A DNA stretch of 8,569 bases from Thermodesulfatator sp. (GCA_003978135.1 QOAL01000091.1:1-8569), one strand, 5' to 3'. Counted from the first letter of the stretch, positions 1 to 5,881 are shown. The notes: generated from the sequence alone by a model not told the origin. A program made the numbers and translations.

Positions 1-87
1 GGTGTACATGCCCCGCCCCTTTCCGGAGCCGTGAATATCGTGAGAAGGAATCCGAGGCGGGGGTATCCGGGCCTTGGAAAAATATGT
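1..87. other. Flank downstream of the PfpI-family gene, nothing assignable
   Basis: This is the 3' flank of the leftward PfpI-family gene. I see no intrinsic terminator: there is no GC-rich stem followed by a T run in the leftward direction. A leftward ATG lies at positions 9 to 7, preceded on that strand by a G-rich stretch. It could be the start of another leftward gene in the same operon, but three codons are too few to judge. Confidence 0.3.
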
Positions 88-603
88 TTACCGCCTTTGC
101 GACTGTCTGAATATTCGTATAACCTCTTTCATAAAGTAAGGGATATCCGCGGGCTCCCTGGAAGTGACAAGATTTCCGTCCACCACCACCGGACTGTTTT
201 CATACCTGGCCCCGGCCGATTGCAGATCTTCAGCCACCTTGAGATAGCAGGTAACCTTCCTGCCTGCCAAGACACCGGCAGCGGCAAGAATCAAGGGGCC
301 ATGACATATTGCAGCTATCGGCTTTCCGGCCTTGTCAAATGCCTGCACTATTTCCTGAACTACAGGCATGTGCTTCAGGTGTGCCGGCGCCTTGCCTCCG
401 GGGATGTAAAGGGCGTCAAAGATGGAAGGCTCAAGCTCATCAAAGGATAAATTTGCACTGACATTATACCCCTTTTTGCCCCTGACCTGTCCCCACTCGG
501 GTGCTGCAATATCCACCTCGAAGCCCTCTTCCTTGAACCTGTAAACAGGGCATAAAAGCTCGGAATCTTCAAAACCATCAGCCGTTATCACCAGGACTTT
601 CAT
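88..603 (-). CDS. DJ-1/PfpI family protein (class I glutamine amidotransferase-like fold)
   Basis: A 171-residue single-domain protein of the DJ-1/PfpI superfamily (Pfam DJ-1_PfpI). The start is supported by AGGAGG at 616-611 on the minus strand, 7 nt before ATG. The N-terminus has the typical beta strand MKVLVITADG followed by GFEDSE, with conserved Glu12. Residues 66-70 are YIPGG, the oxyanion strand. The nucleophile elbow is AAICHG, with Cys100 and His101, the residue numbers I recall for archaeal PfpI proteases. The segment PADIPYFMKEVI near the C-terminus is the usual last helix. Length matches stand-alone PfpI proteins (about 165-180 residues), and no signal peptide is seen, so it should be cytoplasmic. 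Members have been described as intracellular proteases, as glyoxalase III or protein/nucleotide deglycases, and as stress proteins. The sequence alone does not decide among these. It is divergent from the lipoprotein gene and has no visible functional partner. Confidence 0.93.
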   Translation of the reverse strand: MKVLVITADGFEDSELLCPVYRFKEEGFEVDIAAPEWGQVRGKKGYNVSANLSFDELEPSIFDALYIPGGKAPAHLKHMPVVQEIVQAFDKAGKPIAAICHGPLILAAAGVLAGRKVTCYLKVAEDLQSAGARYENSPVVVDGNLVTSREPADIPYFMKEVIRIFRQSQRR

Positions 604-638
604 ATTTATCCCTCCTGCATGAAAATTGCGTATTCTTT

Positions 639-669
639 ATTATAAAAGGAATACGGCTTATAATATCAA
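639..669 (-). promoter_or_regulatory. Possible sigma70-type promoter of the PfpI-family gene
   Basis: Read leftwards, a perfect TATAAT lies at 644-639 and TTGATA at 669-664, separated by 19 bp. This is longer than the optimal 17 bp, so the -35 assignment is weak. Initiation near position 632 would give a leader of roughly 30 nt containing the AGGAGG at 616-611. No better candidate is visible between the gene and the palindromic repeat. Confidence 0.35.
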
Positions 670-826
670 AACGCAAGGCAGGTTCGGAAAAATTACTCCA
701 GAACCTGGGAGGGAAAATTTGGGTGGCAACAGGTTCACAGTAGAATTGTGCTTTTGCCGTGTGAGGGATTACGTTTGTGATTGCCAAGCCCTTTTATTGG
801 AGTTAACTTGTTGGTAACGATGTAAC

Positions 827-971
827 TGGTGTCTATCCAGAAATAGGCTATTTTGTTCGAGGACAAGGCGCAAGGAGTTGAAAAAGCGCAGTGTACTGGG
901 CGTATATGAGCATTTTTCGCCCACAGGCAACACAGTCATTGGGCAAAAGGGCCATTTATGGATGGACACTA
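827..971 (+). repeat. Long palindromic (MITE-like or structured-RNA) element
   Basis: The two ends are inverted copies: 827-839 (TGGTGTCTATCCA) pairs with 959-971 (TGGATGGACACTA) over 13 positions, two of them G·T. Pairing continues inwards: 846-849 with 950-953, 851-860 with 939-948, 862-864 with 935-937. The centre is a hairpin pairing 881-887 and 889-896 with 902-917 around the loop TGGGC. Almost the whole 145 bp can therefore fold back on itself. TAAC lies directly before the element (823-826) and 2 bp after it (974-977), a possible target duplication. No coding capacity is evident. It ends 12 bp before the lipoprotein AGGAGG, so a transcript from upstream would carry it in the 5' leader. 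I recall similar intergenic repeats in sulfate-reducing Desulfobacterota but cannot search for copies. Strand is given as + because the mismatches are mainly G·U in plus-strand RNA. Confidence 0.75.
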
Positions 972-996
972 CCTAACTCACTCAGGAGGTTCACAC

Positions 997-1545
997 ATGC
1001 AAAGATTGTCATTGATCTCTATTTTTTGCCTTGTCGTGCTCATTTTGACATCATGTGCTTCCCAGAACGGCTGGACCCCCACTGTGGATCCGACATATTC
1101 AGGCGGGTATCCGGCACAGCAGTATCCGCAGCAGTATCCGGCTCAAGTTCAACAGCCTCCACCGGCGCCAGTCGCTCAGCCTCGTGTTGTCCAGCCACCG
1201 GCGCAGCAGTACCAGGCGCCTCCGCCACCTCCTCCAGCAGCGGTAGCACCCCAGCGCAGTTACACCCAGGACCTTACCGAATGCAAGATGATGGCCCAGA
1301 GGGTTTCAGGCTATACGCCTGAAGAAACCATAAAGGGCGGCCTCATAGGCGGAGCCATCGGCGCTGCGGCTGGTGCTGCAATCGGCGCTGCAACAGGTAA
1401 TGCGGGGAAGGGAGCTGCAATCGGCGCTGCGGCCGGCGGTATTGGAGGTGGAGCCTACAAGGGCATTGAAGCTGAGAGAAAATACAAACAGGCCTACATA
1501 AACTGCATGAGAAACAGGGGATGGAACGTGGTTGATCCCCAATAA
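997..1545 (+). CDS. Glycine-zipper lipoprotein with Pro/Gln-rich linker
   Basis: A 182-residue predicted lipoprotein. The start at 997 is chosen over an in-frame ATG 39 bp upstream because AGGAGG (984-989) precedes it by 7 nt and the product then begins with a proper signal peptide: Arg3, a hydrophobic core, and the lipobox LTSC with acylated Cys20. The mature protein begins ASQNGW, so it lacks an Asp+2 retention signal and may go to the outer membrane. About 60 residues rich in Pro, Gln and Tyr (repeated QQYP) form a flexible linker. A charged segment with Cys (ECKMMAQ) comes next, then a Gly/Ala region with GxxxG-like spacing (glycine zipper, about residues 112-158), and a C-terminal YINCMRNRGW motif typical of glycine-zipper envelope proteins. 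The two late cysteines could form a disulfide. The exact role is unknown; related proteins affect envelope integrity. It is a single-gene unit with its own terminator. Confidence 0.88.
   Translation: MQRLSLISIFCLVVLILTSCASQNGWTPTVDPTYSGGYPAQQYPQQYPAQVQQPPPAPVAQPRVVQPPAQQYQAPPPPPPAAVAPQRSYTQDLTECKMMAQRVSGYTPEETIKGGLIGGAIGAAAGAAIGAATGNAGKGAAIGAAAGGIGGGAYKGIEAERKYKQAYINCMRNRGWNVVDPQ
1375..1430 (+). repeat. Internal 39-bp-spaced direct repeat in the glycine-zipper coding region
   Basis: The 17-mer GCTGCAATCGGCGCTGC occurs exactly at 1375-1391 and again at 1414-1430, offset by 39 bp (13 codons). Each copy encodes AAIGAA with matching flanks. A diverged related stretch precedes it at about 1351-1369. 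This suggests the zipper helix was lengthened by in-frame duplication. Confidence 0.8.
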
Positions 1546-1568
1546 CCTGCTTTTTTCAAGGAGTTCAG

Positions 1569-1609
1569 GGCGCATACGGTATTTGATTTTTGCTGTATGC
1601 GCCTTTTTT
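1569..1609 (+). terminator. Rho-independent terminator of the lipoprotein gene
   Basis: GGCGCATAC (1569-1577) pairs perfectly with GTATGCGCC (1595-1603). The stem extends three more pairs including G·T wobbles, the loop is T/A-rich, and six T follow at 1604-1609. It lies 23 nt after the lipoprotein stop codon. Confidence 0.92.
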
Positions 1610-1664
1610 CATTTTTCATATTAAAATTCCCCGACGAATACATACCAGGCCCTGAAACAACTTT

Positions 1665-1696
1665 TTCAGAAAAATTTCTGAATGACAATTCAGAAA
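1665..1696 (+). promoter_or_regulatory. Candidate operator: palindrome plus third half-site upstream of nrfD
   Basis: TTCAGAAA (1665-1672), a 2-bp spacer AA, and TTTCTGAA (1675-1682) form a perfect 8+8 bp inverted repeat. A third exact TTCAGAAA follows at 1689-1696, ending 4 bp before the predicted -35 hexamer. Relative to the expected start near 1736 the sites lie at about -71 to -40, a position typical of transcription activators. I do not recognise the motif: it does not match FNR (TTGAT-N4-ATCAA), Fur, or the LexA spacing. The regulator is unknown. Confidence 0.5.
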
Positions 1697-1700
1697 ATGT

Positions 1701-1729
1701 TTGAAAAGGATTGCGAAAAAAGGTATAAG
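1701..1729 (+). promoter_or_regulatory. Predicted sigma70 promoter of nrfD
   Basis: TTGAAA (1701-1706), a 17-bp spacer, and TATAAG (1724-1729) match the sigma70 consensus at four and five of six positions. The predicted start near 1736 leaves a leader of about 36 nt holding the Shine-Dalgarno region. Confidence 0.6.
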
Positions 1730-1771
1730 TTAATAATTTCGTATTTTACTCAGGAGAAGGAGGAATCGATT

Positions 1772-2950
1772 ATGTCGAACGCACTTGATGTACTGACTGC
1801 CTGGTTTGAGCCCCGTATCAGCAAAGGCATGGTTACCCTCGGTGTCGCCATGTTGGCAGTGGTAGGCGGAGTTCTTTGTCTCGGTGTTTACGGCTTCATC
1901 TACGGCCACGAACACCTCTACGGGGTAACCCGTGAGGTTCCTTGGGGAATTTTGATTTCGACTTATGCCTCTTTCGCCATCATTTCCACTGGTCTGGTTC
2001 TGATTGCAGCCATGAGCCATGCCTTTGGAGGCAATCCCATGGCTCCGGTAGCCAACAGGGCAGTATATCTTTCCATTATAACTATCTTTTCCGCATTCCT
2101 GTCCATTGGAGTGGAGCTTGAGAGCCCCCATAGAATGCTTATCTACAATATTATTTCACCAAACCTGACTTCAAACATCTGGTGGATGGGTACCCTGTAC
2201 GGAGCAGCAGTAGGCTGCATGCTGGTAGAATTTTTTGGAATTTTAAGCCAGAAATGGCGGATGGCCCTGTATGTTGGCGTACTGGGAGCACTGGCCGAGG
2301 TCGGCGCCAATTCCAACCTTGGATCAGTTTTTGGAACCCTGGCCGCCAGGCCGTTCTGGTACGGCGCACAACTGCCTGTATTCTTTCTGTGCTCAGCAGT
2401 TATGAGCGGTGCTGCATGCATTATCCTTTTCACACACATTGCCTATCTTCTCAGGGGTGAACAACTTGACAAGAAAAACTTCGTGGCTCTTAGAACAGTA
2501 GCCAAGGTCCTGTCATTGACACTGTTTCTAATTGCCATTGCGGTTACATGGAAAATGATAATAATGTTCACCGGTGGCGAAGCTGCACAAAAGGCTGCCA
2601 TCAACCTGATGAAAGGCCCGCTTTCCATGAATTTCTGGCTCTTCGAAACTGTTATTGGGATAATTCTTCCCTTGCTGTTGCTTGTGGGTACCCAGGTCAA
2701 CAACCTGGCCGCAATGTCTACAGCCTCTGTATTGGCTTTGATAGGTGGCTTCTTCCAGCGCTATGACCTTGTTGTGGCAGGACAGTCAGTACCAGTCTTT
2801 GACGGATGGGACAACCTTCCAAGCTTCATGCCATACACGCCCTCAACAGGAGAATTTTTCGTGGTCTTTGGTTGCATCTGCCTCACCGTGGGTGGATTCC
2901 TCCTTGGGGAAAGATTCTTTGGCAAGGTCTTTTCCATTAGCGAACACTGA
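1772..2950 (+). CDS. nrfD: NrfD/PsrC family integral membrane protein (quinone-interacting subunit)
   Basis: A 392-residue, very hydrophobic protein with about ten predicted membrane helices and short loops. The start at 1772 is chosen because AGGAG/GGAGG motifs at 1752-1763 precede it; an upstream in-frame ATG at 1682 would add 30 polar residues and overlap the predicted promoter. NrfD/PsrC features include VPWGILISTYASFAIISTG in helix 2, the ESPHRM segment after helix 3, SNIWWMGTLYG at the start of helix 4, and FFQRYDLVVAGQ before the last helix. Family members (PsrC, NrfD, HmcC, QrcD, DsrP, ActC/F) exchange electrons between the quinone pool and an iron-sulfur or cytochrome partner and may couple this to proton movement. 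No such partner is adjacent: the gene lies alone between its own promoter and terminator. It may serve a complex encoded elsewhere. The assignment to the family is firm; the precise complex is unknown. Confidence 0.93.
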   Translation: MSNALDVLTAWFEPRISKGMVTLGVAMLAVVGGVLCLGVYGFIYGHEHLYGVTREVPWGILISTYASFAIISTGLVLIAAMSHAFGGNPMAPVANRAVYLSIITIFSAFLSIGVELESPHRMLIYNIISPNLTSNIWWMGTLYGAAVGCMLVEFFGILSQKWRMALYVGVLGALAEVGANSNLGSVFGTLAARPFWYGAQLPVFFLCSAVMSGAACIILFTHIAYLLRGEQLDKKNFVALRTVAKVLSLTLFLIAIAVTWKMIIMFTGGEAAQKAAINLMKGPLSMNFWLFETVIGIILPLLLLVGTQVNNLAAMSTASVLALIGGFFQRYDLVVAGQSVPVFDGWDNLPSFMPYTPSTGEFFVVFGCICLTVGGFLLGERFFGKVFSISEH

Positions 2951-2974
2951 TTAAGAGAATAAAAAAATACCTAT

Positions 2975-3008
2975 AAAGGGCGCTTTTGTTATCAAAAGCG
3001 CCCTTTTT
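2975..3008 (+). terminator. Strong Rho-independent terminator after nrfD
   Basis: A perfect 14-bp stem, AAAGGGCGCTTTTG (2975-2988) with CAAAAGCGCCCTTT (2993-3006), closes a TTAT tetraloop and runs into five T at 3004-3008. It starts 24 nt after the nrfD stop. An A run at 2961-2967 gives a T tract on the other strand as well, but no leftward gene ends here. Confidence 0.95.
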
Positions 3009-3073
3009 ATTTGTGTTCGGAATCACAAATTCGCAAAGATGAAGAAGAGACAGGGGCAATATTCCTGTCACAG

Positions 3074-3093
3074 GCCTGGAATTGTTTGCAGGC
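3074..3093 (+). promoter_or_regulatory. Candidate LexA (SOS) box in the recN promoter
   Basis: GCCTG (3074-3078), 10 bp, CAGGC (3089-3093) is a perfect 5+5 bp palindrome containing CTG-N10-CAG, the spacing of the gamma-proteobacterial LexA site. It overlaps the predicted recN -35 hexamer, where a repressor would block initiation, and recN is a classic SOS gene. The 10-bp core is not the alternating AT of the E. coli consensus, and LexA motifs vary among related phyla, so this is a hypothesis. Confidence 0.4.
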
Positions 3094-3114
3094 ATGTTGA
3101 AACTGTCCTAATAT
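3086..3114 (+). promoter_or_regulatory. Predicted promoter of recN
   Basis: TTGCAG (3086-3091), a 17-bp spacer and TAATAT (3109-3114) form a moderate sigma70-like promoter. Initiation would fall near 3121, giving a leader of about 57 nt. Confidence 0.4.
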
Positions 3115-3123
3115 CAGCGTGAA

Positions 3124-3165
3124 AATTTTCCGAATTTACATGAACGAAATTCAACCGGGAAAATT
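3124..3165 (+). promoter_or_regulatory. 5'-leader hairpin upstream of recN
   Basis: AATTTTCC (3124-3131) pairs with GGAAAATT (3158-3165), and the adjoining GAATTT (3132-3137) pairs with AAATTC (3147-3152). A 5-nt bulge (3153-3157) lies on the right arm and the loop is 9 nt. The stem would sit at the very 5' end of a transcript started near 3121. No good Shine-Dalgarno precedes the recN ATG at 3178; the only G run (3157-3159) is part of this stem and is about 18 nt away. It may affect RNA stability or translation. Confidence 0.45.
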
Positions 3166-3177
3166 CACAGAACACCC

Positions 3178-4851
3178 ATGCTTTCAGAACTGATTATTGA
3201 AGACTTCGTGCTGGTGGAAAGGGCTGCGTTTTCCTTTGGAGAAAGATTTACAGCCATAACCGGGGCTACTGGCGCGGGCAAATCACTCTTTGTCAAGGCA
3301 TTGAAACTCGTACTCGGGGCCAGGGCAGATACTTCGGTTGTAAGACCCGGGGCAAAGCAGGCGGTCATACAGGCCTTTTTTGAAATACAGGCAGATACGC
3401 TAAAAGAGCTTGCCAGGCTCGGCATAGAGACAGACGGAGAACTTATTATTCGAAGGATTATCCCCGGCCAGGGCCGTGGCAGGATATTCATAAACGGCAT
3501 TCTTTCCAGCCTCCAGCAGCTTAAAACCATTACGGCACCTGTCCTGTCCATAGCAAGTCAGCACGAATTCCAGAATCTTCTTAAAAAGGAAATGCATCAA
3601 GAGCTCCTGGATGAATTTGGCGCCCTGGAAAAGGCCAGAATACAGGTTGGCCAACTTCATGCCCAGACGAGCGCTCTCAGGAGGACTCTCAAGGAGCTAA
3701 GAAAGAAAAACAGCCAGATTGAGGAGGAAAAGGCAAGGATTGAGGCAGAACAGAAACTCATAGATGAAACCAGGCCCCGGATAAACGAAGAAGAACAGCT
3801 TGAGCATGACAGAATGGTCCTGAAGTCCGCGGCTGAGCTCCGGTCAGTGGGAGAGGACATATACCACAGGCTTTATGCAGCCAGGGGCAGCATTACAGAA
3901 GAACTTGCCGCATGCAGGGCAAACATGGAGAAAATGGCCAGTCTGGACCCGGGCCTTAAATCTGTGAAGGAACTTCTGGATTCTGTCACATTTCAGGCTG
4001 ATGACATCGCCATTTCCATAAGAGATTACCTGCAGAACCTTCCCCTTGATATCTCACGCCTCAACCAGGTTGAAGAGCGTCTTTACAGGCTTCAGGCCCT
4101 GAAAAGAAAATTCGGGCCGGAACTGGCTGATGTAATTTCTTACAGGAAATCCCTGGACGCCGAATTAGAAAAATTTGACAGGCTGGAACTTGAAATGCAA
4201 AAGATTTCCAGGGAACTCGACAAGGTGGAGAAGAAACTGTGCCGTGCTGCACAGGAATTATCTGAAAAAAGGAAGGAAATAGCACCTAAAATGGAACGGT
4301 CCGTGCTCAGGGAGCTTTCAGCCCTTGATCTTGATAGGGCCTCGTTTCATGTCAACATCCATACGCCTACAGTCACAGACGCGGCCGCCATTGGTCCAAG
4401 GGGTGCTGACCGTGTTGAATTTTATTTTTCCGCCAACCCTGGCCAGCCCGAGAGGCCCCTGGCCCAGGTGGCTTCTGGCGGGGAGCTTTCCAGGATTCTT
4501 CTTGCCCTGAAGACCATAACCGGGAGCAGGAATGCCAATGAAACCCTGCTCTTTGACGAGATAGATGCAGGCCTTGGCGGAGAAATTGCCGAAAACGTGG
4601 GGAAAAAACTCAAGGAGATGAGCCGACATCAGCAGGTCATTGCAATTACCCACTTTCCCCAGATTGCCGCCATGGCTGACATGCATATCACAGTGGAAAA
4701 GATAGAGGAACATGGAAAAACCATCACCACCATCAGGCATCTTTCAGATAATGAAAGGCTGGATGAAATTGTAAGGATGCTGGGAGGAGAAACAGATACG
4801 GCGAGGAAATATGCAGGCGAACTGCTTGGTACTGTACTCAGGCGGACTTGA
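3178..4851 (+). CDS. recN: DNA repair protein RecN (SMC-like ATPase)
   Basis: A 557-residue protein with the full RecN layout, close to the usual length of about 550. The N-terminal half-ATPase begins MLSELIIEDF, matching the family start, with Walker A GATGAGKS at residues 29-36 (many RecN have GETGAGKS; here Glu is Ala). QHEFQNLLKKE at about 128-138 is another RecN signature. Residues from about 150 to 365 are rich in Lys and Glu with heptad-like spacing, the coiled-coil arm. The C-terminal half holds DRVEFYF, NPGQPERPL, the ABC signature ASGGELSR (432-439), Walker B LLFDEIDAG with Asp460/Glu461, and the switch His492 in ITHFPQIA. RecN acts in recombinational repair of double-strand breaks, holding DNA ends or sisters together. 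No Shine-Dalgarno is obvious, but family alignment fixes the start. Its 3' end overlaps the next gene by 41 bp, suggesting co-transcription and coupled translation. A LexA-like box in the promoter hints at SOS control. Confidence 0.97.
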   Translation: MLSELIIEDFVLVERAAFSFGERFTAITGATGAGKSLFVKALKLVLGARADTSVVRPGAKQAVIQAFFEIQADTLKELARLGIETDGELIIRRIIPGQGRGRIFINGILSSLQQLKTITAPVLSIASQHEFQNLLKKEMHQELLDEFGALEKARIQVGQLHAQTSALRRTLKELRKKNSQIEEEKARIEAEQKLIDETRPRINEEEQLEHDRMVLKSAAELRSVGEDIYHRLYAARGSITEELAACRANMEKMASLDPGLKSVKELLDSVTFQADDIAISIRDYLQNLPLDISRLNQVEERLYRLQALKRKFGPELADVISYRKSLDAELEKFDRLELEMQKISRELDKVEKKLCRAAQELSEKRKEIAPKMERSVLRELSALDLDRASFHVNIHTPTVTDAAAIGPRGADRVEFYFSANPGQPERPLAQVASGGELSRILLALKTITGSRNANETLLFDEIDAGLGGEIAENVGKKLKEMSRHQQVIAITHFPQIAAMADMHITVEKIEEHGKTITTIRHLSDNERLDEIVRMLGGETDTARKYAGELLGTVLRRT

Positions 4852-5818
4852 CAGCATCCTGGCCTGCAAGGTCCTGGAAGAACAGGGCATCAGGCCCATT
4901 GCCCTCCAGTGCATCACACCTTTTTTCGGCTACAGTCTCAAGGGGCGTGAACACAGGGAGACCCAAAGGGTTATGGAGAAATATTCCCTTGAGCTTCATG
5001 TCGTCGATATTTCACAGGAATATCTCCAAATGGTCAGAAACCCGCCCCATGGATATGGGAGACATCTGAATCCATGCATAGACTGCAAGATCATCATGGT
5101 GAAAAAGGCCATTTCATTGATGGACAAATTCAGTGCATCATTTGTTGCCTCCGGGGAGGTCCTCGGGCAGCGGCCCATGTCCCAGAGGCGCGATGCCCTG
5201 AGGATCATTGAAAGGGACAGCGGGGCTGCCGGCCTGCTCTTAAGGCCGCTCAGTGCCGGGTTTCTTCCGGAAACCCACCCGGAACGTAATGGACTTGTAG
5301 ACAGGAACAAGCTTCCCGGCATTTCAGGCAGAGGCAGAAAAATCCAGATGGCCCTGGCACAAAGATACGGCATAAGGGACTTTCCTGCCCCTGCAGGAGG
5401 CTGTGTCCTGGCCGACCCCATCCTGTCAGCACGTTTCAGGAAAATCTTTGAAACGTGGCCGGGATTTACCGTGGCAGACTGCCTTATAGCCCGGACAGGG
5501 AGGCATTTTCTACTGGAGGACAAAAGCTGGGTCATAGTTGGAAGAAATCAGAAGGAAAACATCAGGCTGGAAAAACTGGCCGGCCCTGAGGATATACTCC
5601 TGAGGCCTGTCGATATACCAGGCCCCGTCTGCCTTGTCAGATATATTGCCTCGGACAAGGCCTTGGACATAACTGCCAGGATCTGTGCCAGATACAGCAA
5701 GGGCAAGGGAACAGAAAAACTAAGGATAAAAGCCTCAAGGCAGAAGGACGACCTTGAAAAAATATTACTGGCAAATGCCCCCTGCCCGGACATGGAGCTT
5801 GAAACCTGGAGATTTTAA
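4811..5818 (+). CDS. PP-loop ATP pyrophosphatase with NFACT-R-like C-terminus (probable RNA thiolation enzyme)
   Basis: A 335-residue protein. The start ATG lies inside the end of recN (41-bp overlap, different frame), preceded by GAGGA at 4803-4807. The PP-loop SGGLDS is at residues 10-15, the ATP-adenylating motif shared by MnmA, ThiI and TtcA. NPCIDC at 87-92 resembles the NPCxxC motif of MnmA-type 2-thiouridylases, and PAGGCV has Cys198, so Cys89/Cys92/Cys198 are candidates for sulfur transfer or metal binding. From about residue 225 the sequence changes character: SWVIVGRNQKEN (239-250), LAGPEDILLRP and DIPGPVCLVR resemble the RNA-binding NFACT-R (DUF814) module of NFACT/RqcH proteins (typical GRNxxQN and HxxDxPG blocks). 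A C-terminal basic tail follows. The likely role is ATP-dependent thiolation of a tRNA or other RNA. Substrate, sulfur donor and any link to recN are unknown. The PP-loop call is firm; the NFACT-R homology is by eye. Confidence 0.85.
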   Translation: MQANCLVLYSGGLDSILACKVLEEQGIRPIALQCITPFFGYSLKGREHRETQRVMEKYSLELHVVDISQEYLQMVRNPPHGYGRHLNPCIDCKIIMVKKAISLMDKFSASFVASGEVLGQRPMSQRRDALRIIERDSGAAGLLLRPLSAGFLPETHPERNGLVDRNKLPGISGRGRKIQMALAQRYGIRDFPAPAGGCVLADPILSARFRKIFETWPGFTVADCLIARTGRHFLLEDKSWVIVGRNQKENIRLEKLAGPEDILLRPVDIPGPVCLVRYIASDKALDITARICARYSKGKGTEKLRIKASRQKDDLEKILLANAPCPDMELETWRF

Positions 5819-5881
5819 GGACTTTCTTGACATTACAGCAGGGAAAAGGCATCCTACAGCACGTTTGTTGCGGTGGCTTAC

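Larger units (their letters stand above)
604..996. other. Intergenic region between divergent PfpI-family and lipoprotein genes
   Basis: A 393-bp non-coding gap. The left end holds the leader and probable promoter of the PfpI-family gene. At 725-758 there is a weak stem (GGCAA with TTGCC, inner CACA with TGTG) of unknown meaning. Positions 827-971 are a long palindromic element, described separately. AGGAGG at 984-989 is the lipoprotein ribosome binding site. I could not find a convincing rightward promoter for the lipoprotein gene. It must lie upstream of or inside the palindromic element, or be of a non-sigma70 type. Short reading frames crossing this gap have no family signature. Confidence 0.6.

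Noticed and set aside
31..450. A 139-codon rightward open frame opposite the PfpI-family gene
   Set aside because: It lies antisense within a gene with clear family motifs, has no family signature and has no good ribosome binding site.
725..758. Small hairpin with GGCAA/TTGCC and CACA/TGTG arms as a possible RNA gene
   Set aside because: The stem is interrupted and short, with no promoter or T run; it is no stronger than expected by chance.
958..996. Upstream in-frame ATG for the lipoprotein gene
   Set aside because: It lies inside the palindromic element, would put 13 polar residues before the signal peptide, and lacks the AGGAGG that serves the ATG at 997.
891..1322. A 143-codon open frame starting in the palindromic element and overlapping the lipoprotein gene
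   Set aside because: It is out of frame with the lipoprotein gene, reads through low-complexity translations, and has no start signal or family motif.
1682..1771. Upstream in-frame ATG for the NrfD-family gene
   Set aside because: The 30 extra residues are polar and charged, the stretch contains the predicted promoter, and a strong purine-rich ribosome binding site precedes the ATG at 1772.
2941..3019. Outer inverted repeat CGAACAC (2941-2947) with GTGTTCG (3013-3019) around the nrfD terminator
   Set aside because: One arm lies in the coding end of nrfD and the pair is only 7 bp. The inner 14-bp stem fully explains the region.
5827..5832. Perfect TTGACA upstream of the ppiD-like gene
   Set aside because: No acceptable -10 hexamer is found 16-18 bp downstream (the sequence there is CATCCT/ATCCTA), so I do not call a promoter.
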